Assembly: GCA_022822785.1 (NCBI GenBank)
Contig: JAJEAL010000047.1
Location: forward strand, 1-64,000
Source: Candidatus Poribacteria bacterium
GTDB lineage: Bacteria > Poribacteria > WGA-4E > PCPOR2b
Length of the DNA stretch: 64,000 nt
Reading direction: 5' to 3'
The translations under genes and the position numbers were made by a program. Shown piece by piece: positions 36,287 through 44,555 of this stretch (its first letter is position 1; each line of letters begins with the position of its first letter). The notes under the pieces are model-generated. The model saw nothing but the letters and a program-made list of their open reading frames with translations, searched no databases and was not told where the DNA came from.

Positions 36287-36314
36287 AGAAAGGGGCCCTT
36301 TTCTCTGTTTTTTT
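36287..36314 (+). terminator. Rho-independent terminator after the HAD gene
   Basis: AGAAAGGGGCCCTTTTCT (36287-36304) is a near-perfect palindrome with one G-U pair and is followed within 3 nt by TTTTTTT (36308-36314). It separates the gnd-HAD unit from the next gene and argues against the longer start of that gene at 36264. Confidence 0.6.
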
Positions 36315-36344
36315 AATTTTTTACATTTTGAATGGAGATATTAC

Positions 36345-37292
36345 ATGAAAATTTTGGTGCAAAGACCAAATTCAGACGAAGAATTAAATCAAATTATCCG
36401 AGATGCTGCCGGTGAGGAAGATACTGTTGTATTTGCAAGCTCGCGGGAAGAGTACATCAGAGAAGCCGCGGATGCGGAGGTCCTTTTTGGAAGCTGCAGT
36501 GAAGAACTGTTTAAACAGATGCCTAAACTGAAGTGGATTCAGTCCTCTAGCGCTGGGATGGATAGCACACTGCATCCCGCTCTGATAAAAAGCGATGTCA
36601 TTTTGACGAATGCCGCCGGATTGTATGGCACGCACGTCGCGGATCAAGGTTTCGCCCTGCTACTTGCTCTCGCACGCGGTATTGATCAGTTCGCCCGTAA
36701 TCAAGATCAGCGTAAATGGGGTGGCGGAAGACCTATGATCGAGATTGGCGGTTTCACGATTGGTATTGTCGGCATGGGTGGGATTGGTCAGCACATGGCG
36801 AGACGTGCAAAAGGCTTTGAGATGTATGTAATCTCCGTCGATGCTTACCGGACAGATAAGCCCGATGTGGTTGACGAACTGATGCCAATCGATCAACTCC
36901 CCGAACTCATGAGGCGCGCAGATGTGGTGATGATTGCATGTCCGCTTACAGATGAGACACGTGGTCTGATTAATGCTGAAAACCTCGCACTGATGAAGCC
37001 AACTGCTTATTTTATTAATGTTGCCCGTGGTCCAATTGTTGACGAGCCCGCTCTCATTGAGGTACTCAAGGGGAGAAAGATTGCCGGTGCAGGTTTAGAT
37101 GTCACCGAAATTGAACCACTTCCCCAAGATAGCCCTTTGTGGGATATGGAGAATGTGATACTCACACCTCATGCTGCTGGCGGGTCACAGCACCGTCCAC
37201 GTCGCACTATCGAGTTTTTCTGCGATAATATCAGACGGTATAAAGCAGGTGAACCACTGCAGAATATAGTTAGGAAAACGCTCGGATTTTAG
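36345..37292 (+). CDS. D-isomer specific 2-hydroxyacid dehydrogenase
   Basis: The protein is 315 residues from ATG 36345 (GGAG 7 nt upstream). An open extension to 36264 runs through the terminator and has no homology. The NAD-binding domain shows TIGIVGMGGIGQHMARRAKGFEM near residues 138-160, ADVVMIACPLTDETRGLIN near 203 and MKPTAYFINVARGPIVDEPAL near 228, with active-site Arg, Glu and His in NVARG, LDVTEIEPLP and LTPHAAG. Family members reduce glyoxylate, hydroxypyruvate or other 2-ketoacids. Substrate is unknown. Confidence 0.9.
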   Translation: MKILVQRPNSDEELNQIIRDAAGEEDTVVFASSREEYIREAADAEVLFGSCSEELFKQMPKLKWIQSSSAGMDSTLHPALIKSDVILTNAAGLYGTHVADQGFALLLALARGIDQFARNQDQRKWGGGRPMIEIGGFTIGIVGMGGIGQHMARRAKGFEMYVISVDAYRTDKPDVVDELMPIDQLPELMRRADVVMIACPLTDETRGLINAENLALMKPTAYFINVARGPIVDEPALIEVLKGRKIAGAGLDVTEIEPLPQDSPLWDMENVILTPHAAGGSQHRPRRTIEFFCDNIRRYKAGEPLQNIVRKTLGF

Positions 37293-37367
37293 AAAAGATG
37301 AAGGGATTAGGATAGACACAAAAACGGCACCGTTTATCCATTAAATTCAACTAGTAGAGATATATTC

Positions 37368-38111
37368 ATGCCCCACGCGAAAAATGAATATGACGACATT
37401 GCTGAAGCCTATAGAGACTCCAAACAGTTATCATTTCGGAAATATCTTGAGGAATATTCTCTTTTTGAGATGTTGAGGGAGGTCCAAGGGAAAAGGGTCC
37501 TAGATCTGGCTTGTGGCGAGGGGTTTTACACCCGGAAGATCAAGCAGGCAGGTGCTGCTGGAGTCACGGGCGTCGACATTTCATCCGAAATGATTCGATT
37601 GGCGAACGCGAAAGAAAAGGATTGGCCTTTAGGATGCCAATACATAAATCGAGATGTAGCAGAACTCGAGACAGTTGAATCGGTTGATGTCGTTGTAGCC
37701 ATGTACCTTTTGAATTACGCCAAAACTAAAGAAGAACTCTTTCGCTATTGTCAAGTCAGCTATAATGTACTGCGCTCAGGAGGGCGATTTGTTGGGGTCA
37801 ATGACAACGTCCGGAATCCCCCTAAAGGTACAGTCTCTTTTGCCAAATATGGGTTTGAAAAAGAGTGTGCTAGTTCCCCCAAGGAAGGCGATGTAATCTT
37901 ATATAAATTTGTCAATCAAGACGGGAAACTGTTTGAGTTCAAAAATTTTTACCTCACACCAGAAACCTATCAGTGGGCTTTTCAAAAGGCAGGCTTTGCC
38001 GATTTTGAATGGGTAGATCTCGTATTGGCACCCGTTCAGCAGGGCAACTCGTTTTGGGATGAGTTCCTGTCTAATCCTCCGTTAACCAGCTTTATGGCAT
38101 CTAAGTGCTAA
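37368..38111 (+). CDS. SAM-dependent methyltransferase (class I)
   Basis: This 247-residue protein has the class I fold: motif I VLDLACGEGFYTRKI (residues 44-58), the post-I acidic end GVTGVDIS near 69-76, motif II VDVVVAMYLLNYAKT near 104 and motif III VLRSGGRFVGVND near 131. This fits a small-molecule methyltransferase of the UbiE/toxA-like type. The C-terminal part (KNFYLTPETYQWAFQKAGF) forms a substrate-facing lid. The substrate is not evident. It is a single gene with a weak ribosome-binding site (AGAGATATATTC). Confidence 0.85.
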   Translation: MPHAKNEYDDIAEAYRDSKQLSFRKYLEEYSLFEMLREVQGKRVLDLACGEGFYTRKIKQAGAAGVTGVDISSEMIRLANAKEKDWPLGCQYINRDVAELETVESVDVVVAMYLLNYAKTKEELFRYCQVSYNVLRSGGRFVGVNDNVRNPPKGTVSFAKYGFEKECASSPKEGDVILYKFVNQDGKLFEFKNFYLTPETYQWAFQKAGFADFEWVDLVLAPVQQGNSFWDEFLSNPPLTSFMASKC

Positions 38112-38259
38112 ATCCTTTCTCATGGTAAGGGATGGAGCCCAACGGTTTGGACTTCTACCGGTGAATCTCTGATGGGAAACAAGAACCGTCTGAGCCATGG
38201 AAAACAGTCCATCCAATATCATCGAATATTGGCAAGTTGTAGGAAAGGAGTTGCGTGCC

Positions 38260-39051
38260 GTGGCATTGACATCAGCGCAATGCGAATTTTTTGACTTGTT
38301 TGGGTATCTCTATCTTCCCAACCTGTTAATAGAAGAGATAAAGTGGATGACAGAAGAACATCGAGTAGTCTTTGAGAAGAAAGGGCTGGTACATGATGGG
38401 ACAAAACGCTCTCAGATCGTTCCTTTCATTGACCAGACCGAACGACTTTGCACCCTTCTAGACCACCCGAAGGTGTTTGAGGTGATTGGATCGCTGCTCG
38501 GAGATGACTTCAACTACGTGGGCGGAGATGGGAACTATTACAGCGGAGATACCGGCTGGCATTCCGATGGAGCGCACAGCGTTGGGCTTTATGCCAAATT
38601 TCATCTCTACCTAGATCCACTTACGCGCGATACGGGGTGTATTCGCGTGATACCGGGTAGTCATCTGTTTGGGAAATGGCGAGAATGTATTGAACAGGTA
38701 AACCGTTCAGATGAAGTTTTAGGGATTGATGGGCGCGATGTTCCGTGCGTCGCAGTTGAAACCGAACCCGGTGATGTTGTGGTTTTTAACCATAATATTT
38801 ATCACGCTTCTTTCGGCGGAGGACGCAGCCGTCGCCATTTTGACCTCAACGTGGGAAGTCGGGCAAAAACAGAGGCAGAGATCGCTGAACTCGACAATTA
38901 TCTGCACCGAAATGGCAAACCACGGTATTATCCGAGGTCACAGAGCGTTCACTCGGAGGTTATGCGCCAGACCGCTTCGCCTGAACGGATGTATCACCTA
39001 GAGCAGGTCATCGAACGCGAAACATATCTGTGGAAGTCATCACAGGCTTAG
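38260..39051 (+). CDS. Phytanoyl-CoA dioxygenase family protein (PhyH)
   Basis: The preferred start is GTG 38260, with AAAGGAG 9 nt upstream. It gives the family opening MALTSAQCEFFDLFGYLYLP, whereas the ATG at 38197 has no ribosome-binding site. The product has 263 residues. It is an Fe(II)/2-oxoglutarate oxygenase: HSDGAHS supplies the His-x-Asp iron ligands (about residues 105-107), IYHASFGGGRSRRHFDLNV near 192-210 gives the distal His and the 2-oxoglutarate Arg. Such proteins hydroxylate diverse small molecules and are greatly expanded in Poribacteria-like genomes. The substrate is unknown. Confidence 0.88.
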   Translation: MALTSAQCEFFDLFGYLYLPNLLIEEIKWMTEEHRVVFEKKGLVHDGTKRSQIVPFIDQTERLCTLLDHPKVFEVIGSLLGDDFNYVGGDGNYYSGDTGWHSDGAHSVGLYAKFHLYLDPLTRDTGCIRVIPGSHLFGKWRECIEQVNRSDEVLGIDGRDVPCVAVETEPGDVVVFNHNIYHASFGGGRSRRHFDLNVGSRAKTEAEIAELDNYLHRNGKPRYYPRSQSVHSEVMRQTASPERMYHLEQVIERETYLWKSSQA

Positions 39052-39092
39052 GAGTAGATGTGTTGAAACTATTTAATACAAGGGAGGCAGTA

Positions 39093-40514
39093 GTGAGATT
39101 CACTTTAGCTTCGATAACACTCATATACATTAGCTTTATCCTATGTTTTTCCGGTTGTGGTGGGGATGATGAAGTCGAAAATGAAGCGGTAGCGATTATC
39201 CCAATCAACGTCTCAAACCTGACGGAATCAGGAGAATACACGGTACGAATTACAATCACGGGCGCCAATGTGCCCACAATCACAACAGAGCAAAATCTTT
39301 CCATCGATCCGACAAGCCAACCGGTTGAAGAGATAGAGCTCAGTGAAATCCATTTTGGTGGAACTCAGGTAGTTACCATCGAGGTGTCAAGGGGCGGAAC
39401 AGTTTTGTATCAAGGAGAAGGAGAGGCCGGCTTTACTCGTAACTCCTCAAACAGGACGGTAGAAATCACGGTAAATCCGCTAGGGCATAAACTTATCGCA
39501 GAATTTGAGATTATGACTGAGGATGTAGGAGAGCTTTTGGGCGGGCAAGTAACTGTTAATGCCAATCAATCCAGCGATACACATTATGAAATTTCCGAAG
39601 CAAAATGGGATTGGGGAGATGGACAACAAACACAGTTTAGTAAAGAGCTCACGGGATCACATCTCTACGAACGTATTGGAGAATATACCATTACTCTAAC
39701 GGTATTAAACGGTGCTCCTACCCCCATCACAGCAGAACAGCAAAAAGTGGTAAGCGTCGCCGCTGAGCCAGAGATTGTAAGCGATAAGGATGGTCTAACA
39801 ATGCTGCTGATTCCCTCCGGCACGTTTGAGATGGGAGATTCATTTGAGGAGGGCTTACCTCACGAACTACCGGTGCACACAGTCTCTATTCATGCTTTCT
39901 ACATGGATGCGACCGAAGTAACTAATGCTGCGTACAAACAGTTTCTCGATGCCACGGGACACAGGACACCAGAATCTTGGGACGATCCTGCCTTCAATGC
40001 GCCCGACCAACCTGTTGTGGACGTGTCGTGGCTTGATGCTGCCGCCTACGCCCAATGGGCTGGCAAGCGACTCCCCTCTGAGGCCGAATGGGAATACGCC
40101 GCTCGGGGTGGACGGGTTGGTATGCGGTATCCATGGGGAGATGAAATTACCCACAATGACGCCAACTATAAAGGCAAAAATGACACAGATATATGGGATG
40201 GCCCCGCCCCTGTTGCAAGTTTTGCTGAAAATGGCTACGGCTTATATGATATGGGCGGCAACGTATGGGAGTGGTGCGCCGATGAATACGATGACAAATT
40301 TTATGCTGTGAGTCCGGAAGATAATCCACTCTCTGGTAAATTGATTACGTTTACGAACGATGATTTTACAGGTGTCACGACCCGCCGGTCGCTACGTGGC
40401 GGCTCGTGGAACAGTGCAGCTGACAAAATACGCGTCACGACTCGCAATTTTCTTGATCCCGAGAGCACGGGCCAAATTACCGGTTTTCGCTGTGCGAGAA
40501 CACCAAAACCGTAG
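39093..40514 (+). CDS. Lipoprotein with PKD domain and SUMF1/FGE-like domain lacking the catalytic cysteines
   Basis: The start is GTG 39093 with AGGGAGG 5 nt upstream; upstream in-frame codons belong to the overlapping end of the PhyH gene. It has 473 residues. The lipoprotein signal ends at C22 (CFSGC). A beta domain spans about 40-140. A PKD-like domain with AKWDWGDGQQTQF and YTITLTVLN lies at about 145-240. The formylglycine-generating-enzyme-like domain (245-473) shows IPSGTFEMGD, EVTNAAYKQFLDATGH, RLPSEAEWEYAARGG, GNVWEWCADEYD and LRGGSW. True FGEs have an active-site Cys pair after GGS; here the segment is NSAADKIRVTTRNF, so no oxidase activity is expected. It is probably an exported binding or structural protein. 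Confidence 0.82.
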   Translation: MRFTLASITLIYISFILCFSGCGGDDEVENEAVAIIPINVSNLTESGEYTVRITITGANVPTITTEQNLSIDPTSQPVEEIELSEIHFGGTQVVTIEVSRGGTVLYQGEGEAGFTRNSSNRTVEITVNPLGHKLIAEFEIMTEDVGELLGGQVTVNANQSSDTHYEISEAKWDWGDGQQTQFSKELTGSHLYERIGEYTITLTVLNGAPTPITAEQQKVVSVAAEPEIVSDKDGLTMLLIPSGTFEMGDSFEEGLPHELPVHTVSIHAFYMDATEVTNAAYKQFLDATGHRTPESWDDPAFNAPDQPVVDVSWLDAAAYAQWAGKRLPSEAEWEYAARGGRVGMRYPWGDEITHNDANYKGKNDTDIWDGPAPVASFAENGYGLYDMGGNVWEWCADEYDDKFYAVSPEDNPLSGKLITFTNDDFTGVTTRRSLRGGSWNSAADKIRVTTRNFLDPESTGQITGFRCARTPKP

Positions 40515-40625
40515 TTATCATCACGCCGAATTGGAATTATGTAGAAACACGATTATGTGTTGATTCAATCGCGCATCCGAATTCCAAACAATCTATAACT
40601 CTATAGGAGTTACGTACTTCAGTAA

Positions 40626-40649
40626 GGAACAACGATCGTTGTTCCCTAC
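40626..40649. repeat. Perfect 20-bp palindrome followed by CTAC
   Basis: GGAACAACGATCGTTGTTCC (40626-40645) is identical to its reverse complement and is followed directly by CTAC (40646-40649). It belongs with the other GTAG-associated hairpins. The gap 40515-41031 holds three such elements and no gene. Confidence 0.6.
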
Positions 40650-40672
40650 GCACTCTTGATGGCACCTCTATT

Positions 40673-40734
40673 GTAGTTGCCCGATTCATCGGGCGTTGGA
40701 AATTGTATACTGCGGCGATAAATCGCCGAACTAC
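40673..40734. repeat. REPIN-like element, second copy
   Basis: GTAG (40673-40676), hairpin GCCCGAT-tc-ATCGGGC (40679-40694), an 18-nt spacer, hairpin CGGCGAT-aa-ATCGCCG (40713-40728) and CTAC (40731-40734). The layout is the same as at 8546-8600 although the stem sequences differ. Confidence 0.6.
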
Positions 40735-40806
40735 AGGGTTTTGAACGTTCAACTGCGTAAGTCCTAACTCTAGTACACTGTCAGATAAATGCTAATGTCC
40801 CTGCTC

Positions 40807-40830
40807 GTAGTGGATTGACAAATCCGCTAC
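40807..40830. repeat. Single GTAG-hairpin-CTAC element
   Basis: GTAG (40807-40810), GGATT-gaca-AATCC (40812-40825), CTAC (40827-40830). This compact version has the tetranucleotide on both sides of a single stem. Confidence 0.5.
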
Positions 40831-41031
40831 ACAGATACCTAGCACATGGCGCGAGAGTCCGGGGATTTATGGCTCCGTTCCGAGAGTCCGAGACTTGGAT
40901 ATGTCTATCCAAGTCGAGCGATGAGCCACAACTCATTTGACGAAGTACTAGAGATCAGCAATGATAGCATAGTGCGTTTTCATAACGCCCGTTTTTATCA
41001 AAAACGTCTTAAATTAGGAAGGGTGAGTGCT

Positions 41032-41832
41032 ATGGGGGACCGCTTAAAGGATAAAGTAGCGATTGTGACCGGCGCGGGGTCTGTCGGACCGGGTTGGGGT
41101 AACGGTAAAGCGACTACCGTCCTCTTTGCACGCGAGGGAGCAAAAGTTTTCGCCATTGATATTAATCTCGCCGCCGCCGAAGAAACAAAGGAAATCATCG
41201 ACCAAGAAGGAGGAGATTGCACTGCGTATCAGACAGATGTTTCCAAGTCCGAAGCAGTCAAGGTGATGGTAGAACGTTGTCTCGAAACCTATGGCCGCAT
41301 CGACATTCTTCACAATAACGTCGGCATTCTTGAACTCGGGGGTCCCGTCGAAGCCAGCGAAGAGAGCTGGGACCTCGTCAACAACGTCAATCTTAAAAGT
41401 ATCTTCTTGACCTGTAAATATGTTCTCCCGCGAATGGAGCAGCAGGGGGGTGGTGCCATTGTGAATATCTCCTCCATTGCTGGCGTTCGCTGGCTGGGGG
41501 TGCCCTATATATCTTACAGTACGACGAAAGGGGCAATCAGGCAGTTCACTCAGAGTATTGCTCTCCAGTATGCGAAAAAGAACATCCGAGCCAACAGCAT
41601 TCTGCCCGGTTTCATGAATACGCCGATGGTTGTTAAGTCGCTTGCCGATAGCTATGCGGATGGAGATGTAGAGAAGATGATTGAGGTGCGTAATGCGCTA
41701 TGCCCAACCGGAAAGATGGGCGATGCTTGGGATGTGGCGTATGCCGCCCTGTTCCTCGCCTCGGATGAAGCGAAATACATCACCGGAACGGAACTCGTCG
41801 TCGATGGTGGAGCGAGTTGTAAATGCGTTTGA
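41032..41832 (+). CDS. Short-chain dehydrogenase/reductase
   Basis: The protein has 266 residues from ATG 41032 (AGGAAGG 9 nt upstream); the open frame back to 40846 crosses a repeat and has no homology. NAD(P) binding is at VAIVTGAGSVGPGWGNGKA (residues 10-28), an extended form of TGxxxGxG. DxD-like DIN ends the second strand. NNVGI near 93, S at SSIAG near 142 and the catalytic Tyr-x3-Lys in YSTTK near 162 complete the classical SDR set. The ending FLASDEAKYITGTELVVDGGASC is typical. It lies 13 nt before a truncated Gfo/Idh/MocA gene, so the two were probably a sugar or polyol oxidation unit. Confidence 0.9.
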   Translation: MGDRLKDKVAIVTGAGSVGPGWGNGKATTVLFAREGAKVFAIDINLAAAEETKEIIDQEGGDCTAYQTDVSKSEAVKVMVERCLETYGRIDILHNNVGILELGGPVEASEESWDLVNNVNLKSIFLTCKYVLPRMEQQGGGAIVNISSIAGVRWLGVPYISYSTTKGAIRQFTQSIALQYAKKNIRANSILPGFMNTPMVVKSLADSYADGDVEKMIEVRNALCPTGKMGDAWDVAYAALFLASDEAKYITGTELVVDGGASCKCV

Positions 41833-41845
41833 TAAGGGAAGCGAT

Positions 41846-42451
41846 ATGGCAAAGTACCGCGCAGGGGTTATCGGCCTAGGCTGGATGGGACTGCTCTCCG
41901 ACCTTGCCGGACGGATCTGGGACCCATACCATGTCGATGATATAGATCGTCCCACACCTGAGCTTGATGTCTACCGCAGATTTTACTTACATGAGTATCA
42001 TAGCACCGGGAATGTACCTCATAGCTGGGCAGAAGTGATGTGGGACCGGCCTGAGATTGACCTAGTCGCCGGGGCAGACCGTGATCGTAAACGGCTGCAA
42101 GCATTTGGAAAACGTTACGGTAAAGTAGCACTTTACACCGACGCAGCTGAGATGCTGCACACGGAGACACTTGATATTGTTGCCCTTGCTACTAACACAA
42201 AAGGTCGGGCTGACTTAACCTGCTTGGCGGTTAATTACGGTGTGAAGGGAATTGCAACAGAAAAACCGATGGGGCATACCTTAGCGGAAGCTGACCGCAT
42301 GGTTGAGGCATGTGCCGATGCAGGTGTACCTCTGTGCTGCGGTGCTATTCCGGTGAATCACCCCTCTTACGCCAAAGCGAAGGACCTCGTCAACAGTGGT
42401 GCTATCGGTGAGATCCTCTCCATTAGCAGCTGGTTTAGGTGCTACCATTGA
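41846..42451 (+). pseudogene. Gfo/Idh/MocA oxidoreductase, truncated after the NAD domain
   Basis: From ATG 41846 (AAGGGA upstream) the translation begins MAKYRAGVIGLGWMG and follows the family through DLVAGADRDRKR, ALATNTKGRAD and EKPMGHTLAEADRMVEACADAG (residues 144-165). It stops at 201 residues after GEILSISSWFRCYH; intact members have 330-390. The C-terminal alpha/beta substrate domain is absent, and none of the downstream frames continues it. The last few residues (RCYH) look non-homologous. It is likely a deletion derivative that cannot act normally, although a short product may still be made. Confidence 0.75.
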
Positions 42452-42547
42452 ATTATCCCACAGTAATGTGTTAGAATTAAATTTGACCGTAAGAAAGAAG
42501 ATGACTCCCTACAGCGACGCATGAAAACTAGTATTAGGAGGAAATGC

Positions 42548-44155
42548 GTGAAGACAATAAAAGCCTTATATCAGACACGAAATAGCTTACCGAATAGTCT
42601 ACTAATCCTCATTGGTATAGCCATCATGCTGTCGAATTTCATCTCTGGCGTTGAAGGGCGTATTTGGTCTAGTACGAAACACATAGACCGACATATCGAT
42701 GCCCGGTTAAAAGAAGAAGAGATCAAACCATCGAAACAATCCAAGGATGCTGAATTTTTGAGGCGCGTGCACTTAGATCTGACGGGAAAAATTCCTACCG
42801 TCGAAGCGGTCGTTAGCTTCTTGGACGATGGATCGAAGAATAAGCGTGAAAAAAAGATTGATGAACTGATTGGCAGCGAGCTCTACCTCGACTACTGGAC
42901 GCGGCTTTGGACAAATTGGCTCATCGGTCGAGACGACAATAACAGAGAACAACGTTTAGGACTAGAGGCGTGGGTACGCGAGAGCCTCGCGCAAAACATG
43001 CCTTATAATCAATTCGTCACAGCCTTAATCACCGCGGAAGGCAATGTCGAGGAAAATGGTGCCGCGAACTATCTGTTACGCTACGATCTCTCGCCGGTCG
43101 ATCTCGCTGCTCAAACCTCCCGGTTGTTTCTTGGGTTGCCGATGCAGTGTGCCCAATGTCATGACCACAAAACCGAGGCATGGTATCAGGAGGACTTCTA
43201 CGGGTTGGCAGCGTTTTTTGCCAACACCCGCCTTGAGAGAATCTACGAAGAGAATGAGGAGGGCGAAAGGCGCGTTGTAGAACGTATCTTGAAAAATGTT
43301 GCCAAGGGCTCGGTCTATATGCCGGAGACTCATGAACCCGTTCCGCCAAGCTTTCTCGACGGTAAACGGCCCACGACGCCAACGGTTAGGCAAAGACAAG
43401 CCTTGAGCAGATGGATGACCGGTAAGGATAACCCATATTTCTGCCACGCCATAGTCAACCGGATCTGGGCGCACTTCATGGGCAGGGGATTTGTAGAACC
43501 GCTAGATGGCTTCGGGGAGGAGTATCCACCGTCGCATCCGAGATTGCTCAATTGGCTGGCAGAGGATTTTATGATTCACGGATATGACCTCCGATACTTG
43601 ATGCGAACCATCCTTAATACCAAAGCTTACCAACGCACCTCTGAGACGAACAAAAGCAATCAATATGACGACCTCTATTATTCTCACGCCTACGTTAAAC
43701 CGTTGACGGCGGAACAGTTTTTCTATTCAATGCTAGAGTCAACTGGGTTTGAACGACTTCAAAAGCGGCGCGACCGTGGTCAACTCGACAATATGAAACG
43801 CCGCTATCTGGAACGATTTCTCTTTCTGATTGATAACGGTGAAATGGAGGAAGTCGAGGCGTTTAACGGTACGGTGCCACAGGCATTGATGATGATTAAT
43901 GGGTCGCTGGTCAATGATAGTGGATCTCACAAAGAGCGGGGCGCTCTCCTGCACTATATTCTTAAAACGAACCGCACGAAGCGGGATAGACTCGATCAGA
44001 TTTATCTCACGACCCTCTCGCGTTACCCCCGGACTTCGGAACGGACCTATTTCGATCGATATCTGCGGTCAAGTCTGTATCGTAACGATGCGCTTGCATA
44101 CGAAGACCTCTACTGGGCATTGCTCAACTCCGCTGAATTTGCGCTGAATCATTAG
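42548..44155 (+). CDS. DUF1549/DUF1553 protein with CxxCH motif
   Basis: The start is GTG 42548 with AGGAGG 6 nt upstream; ATG 42521 is an alternative. It has 535 residues. A hydrophobic segment (about 18-35, LLILIGIAIMLSNFI) acts as signal or anchor. DUF1549 spans about 55-250: FLRRVHLDLTGKIPT, WLIGRDDNNRE, and LGLPMQCAQCHDHKTEAW, which contains C-x2-C-H, a possible c-type heme site. DUF1553 spans about 280-530: NPYFCHAIVNRIWAHFMGRGFVEPLDGF in outline and LTAEQFFYSMLESTG. These proteins pair with DUF1501 proteins in Planctomycetes-like genomes; function is unknown. Compared with the long planctomycete members it lacks an N-terminal cytochrome domain. Confidence 0.85.
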   Translation: MKTIKALYQTRNSLPNSLLILIGIAIMLSNFISGVEGRIWSSTKHIDRHIDARLKEEEIKPSKQSKDAEFLRRVHLDLTGKIPTVEAVVSFLDDGSKNKREKKIDELIGSELYLDYWTRLWTNWLIGRDDNNREQRLGLEAWVRESLAQNMPYNQFVTALITAEGNVEENGAANYLLRYDLSPVDLAAQTSRLFLGLPMQCAQCHDHKTEAWYQEDFYGLAAFFANTRLERIYEENEEGERRVVERILKNVAKGSVYMPETHEPVPPSFLDGKRPTTPTVRQRQALSRWMTGKDNPYFCHAIVNRIWAHFMGRGFVEPLDGFGEEYPPSHPRLLNWLAEDFMIHGYDLRYLMRTILNTKAYQRTSETNKSNQYDDLYYSHAYVKPLTAEQFFYSMLESTGFERLQKRRDRGQLDNMKRRYLERFLFLIDNGEMEEVEAFNGTVPQALMMINGSLVNDSGSHKERGALLHYILKTNRTKRDRLDQIYLTTLSRYPRTSERTYFDRYLRSSLYRNDALAYEDLYWALLNSAEFALNH

Positions 44156-44215
44156 GTGTGTAAGATAATATATCGCTTGATCAATGGAATAGAGGTAAAA
44201 GGGGAATAATTTATC

Positions 44216-44551
44216 GTGGAAACTAATCCGGAAACAACTGAACTGAAGAATATGGTTCAGAACCTCAGTGATCTGGTGATACAAGTCTCCAAAGATGTTA
44301 GTCGAGAGATGGGCCAGATACGTGGCGAGTTGAACCAGATTAACGAGCGTCTCGGTTCGTTAGAAGGACGCATGGGTGCACTAGAAGGATGGCTGAGTGA
44401 GATGGAAATACGAGTCGAACAACGCATGAGTGCAATGGAAACACGACTCGACAGACGAATTACAGATGTTTTCAAGTGGATGGTCGGCATGACGGTGCCG
44501 GTCTGGATCGCTCTCTTCGTCCTCATTATCACTCAGTTTATCAAGGGATAG
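44216..44551 (+). CDS. Small coiled-coil membrane protein
   Basis: This 111-residue protein starts at GTG 44216 (AGGGG upstream). Residues 5-88 are one long heptad-patterned helix (LKNMVQNLSDLVIQVSKDV, INERLGSLEGRMGALEGWL, MSAMETRLDRRITDV). A single C-terminal transmembrane helix follows (WMVGMTVPVWIALFVLIITQF). It resembles DUF1640-like or other tail-anchored coiled-coil proteins, but the match is generic. It ends 4 nt before the DUF1501 gene and so sits between the two partners of the DUF1549-DUF1501 pair. It may tether or organise them at the membrane. Confidence 0.7.
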   Translation: METNPETTELKNMVQNLSDLVIQVSKDVSREMGQIRGELNQINERLGSLEGRMGALEGWLSEMEIRVEQRMSAMETRLDRRITDVFKWMVGMTVPVWIALFVLIITQFIKG

Positions 44552-44555
44552 AAAG

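Noticed and set aside
39093-40514. Calling the SUMF1 domain a formylglycine-generating enzyme that activates the nearby sulfatase-fold protein
   Set aside because: The catalytic Cys pair is missing and the sulfatase-fold protein has Thr, not Cys, at the target position.
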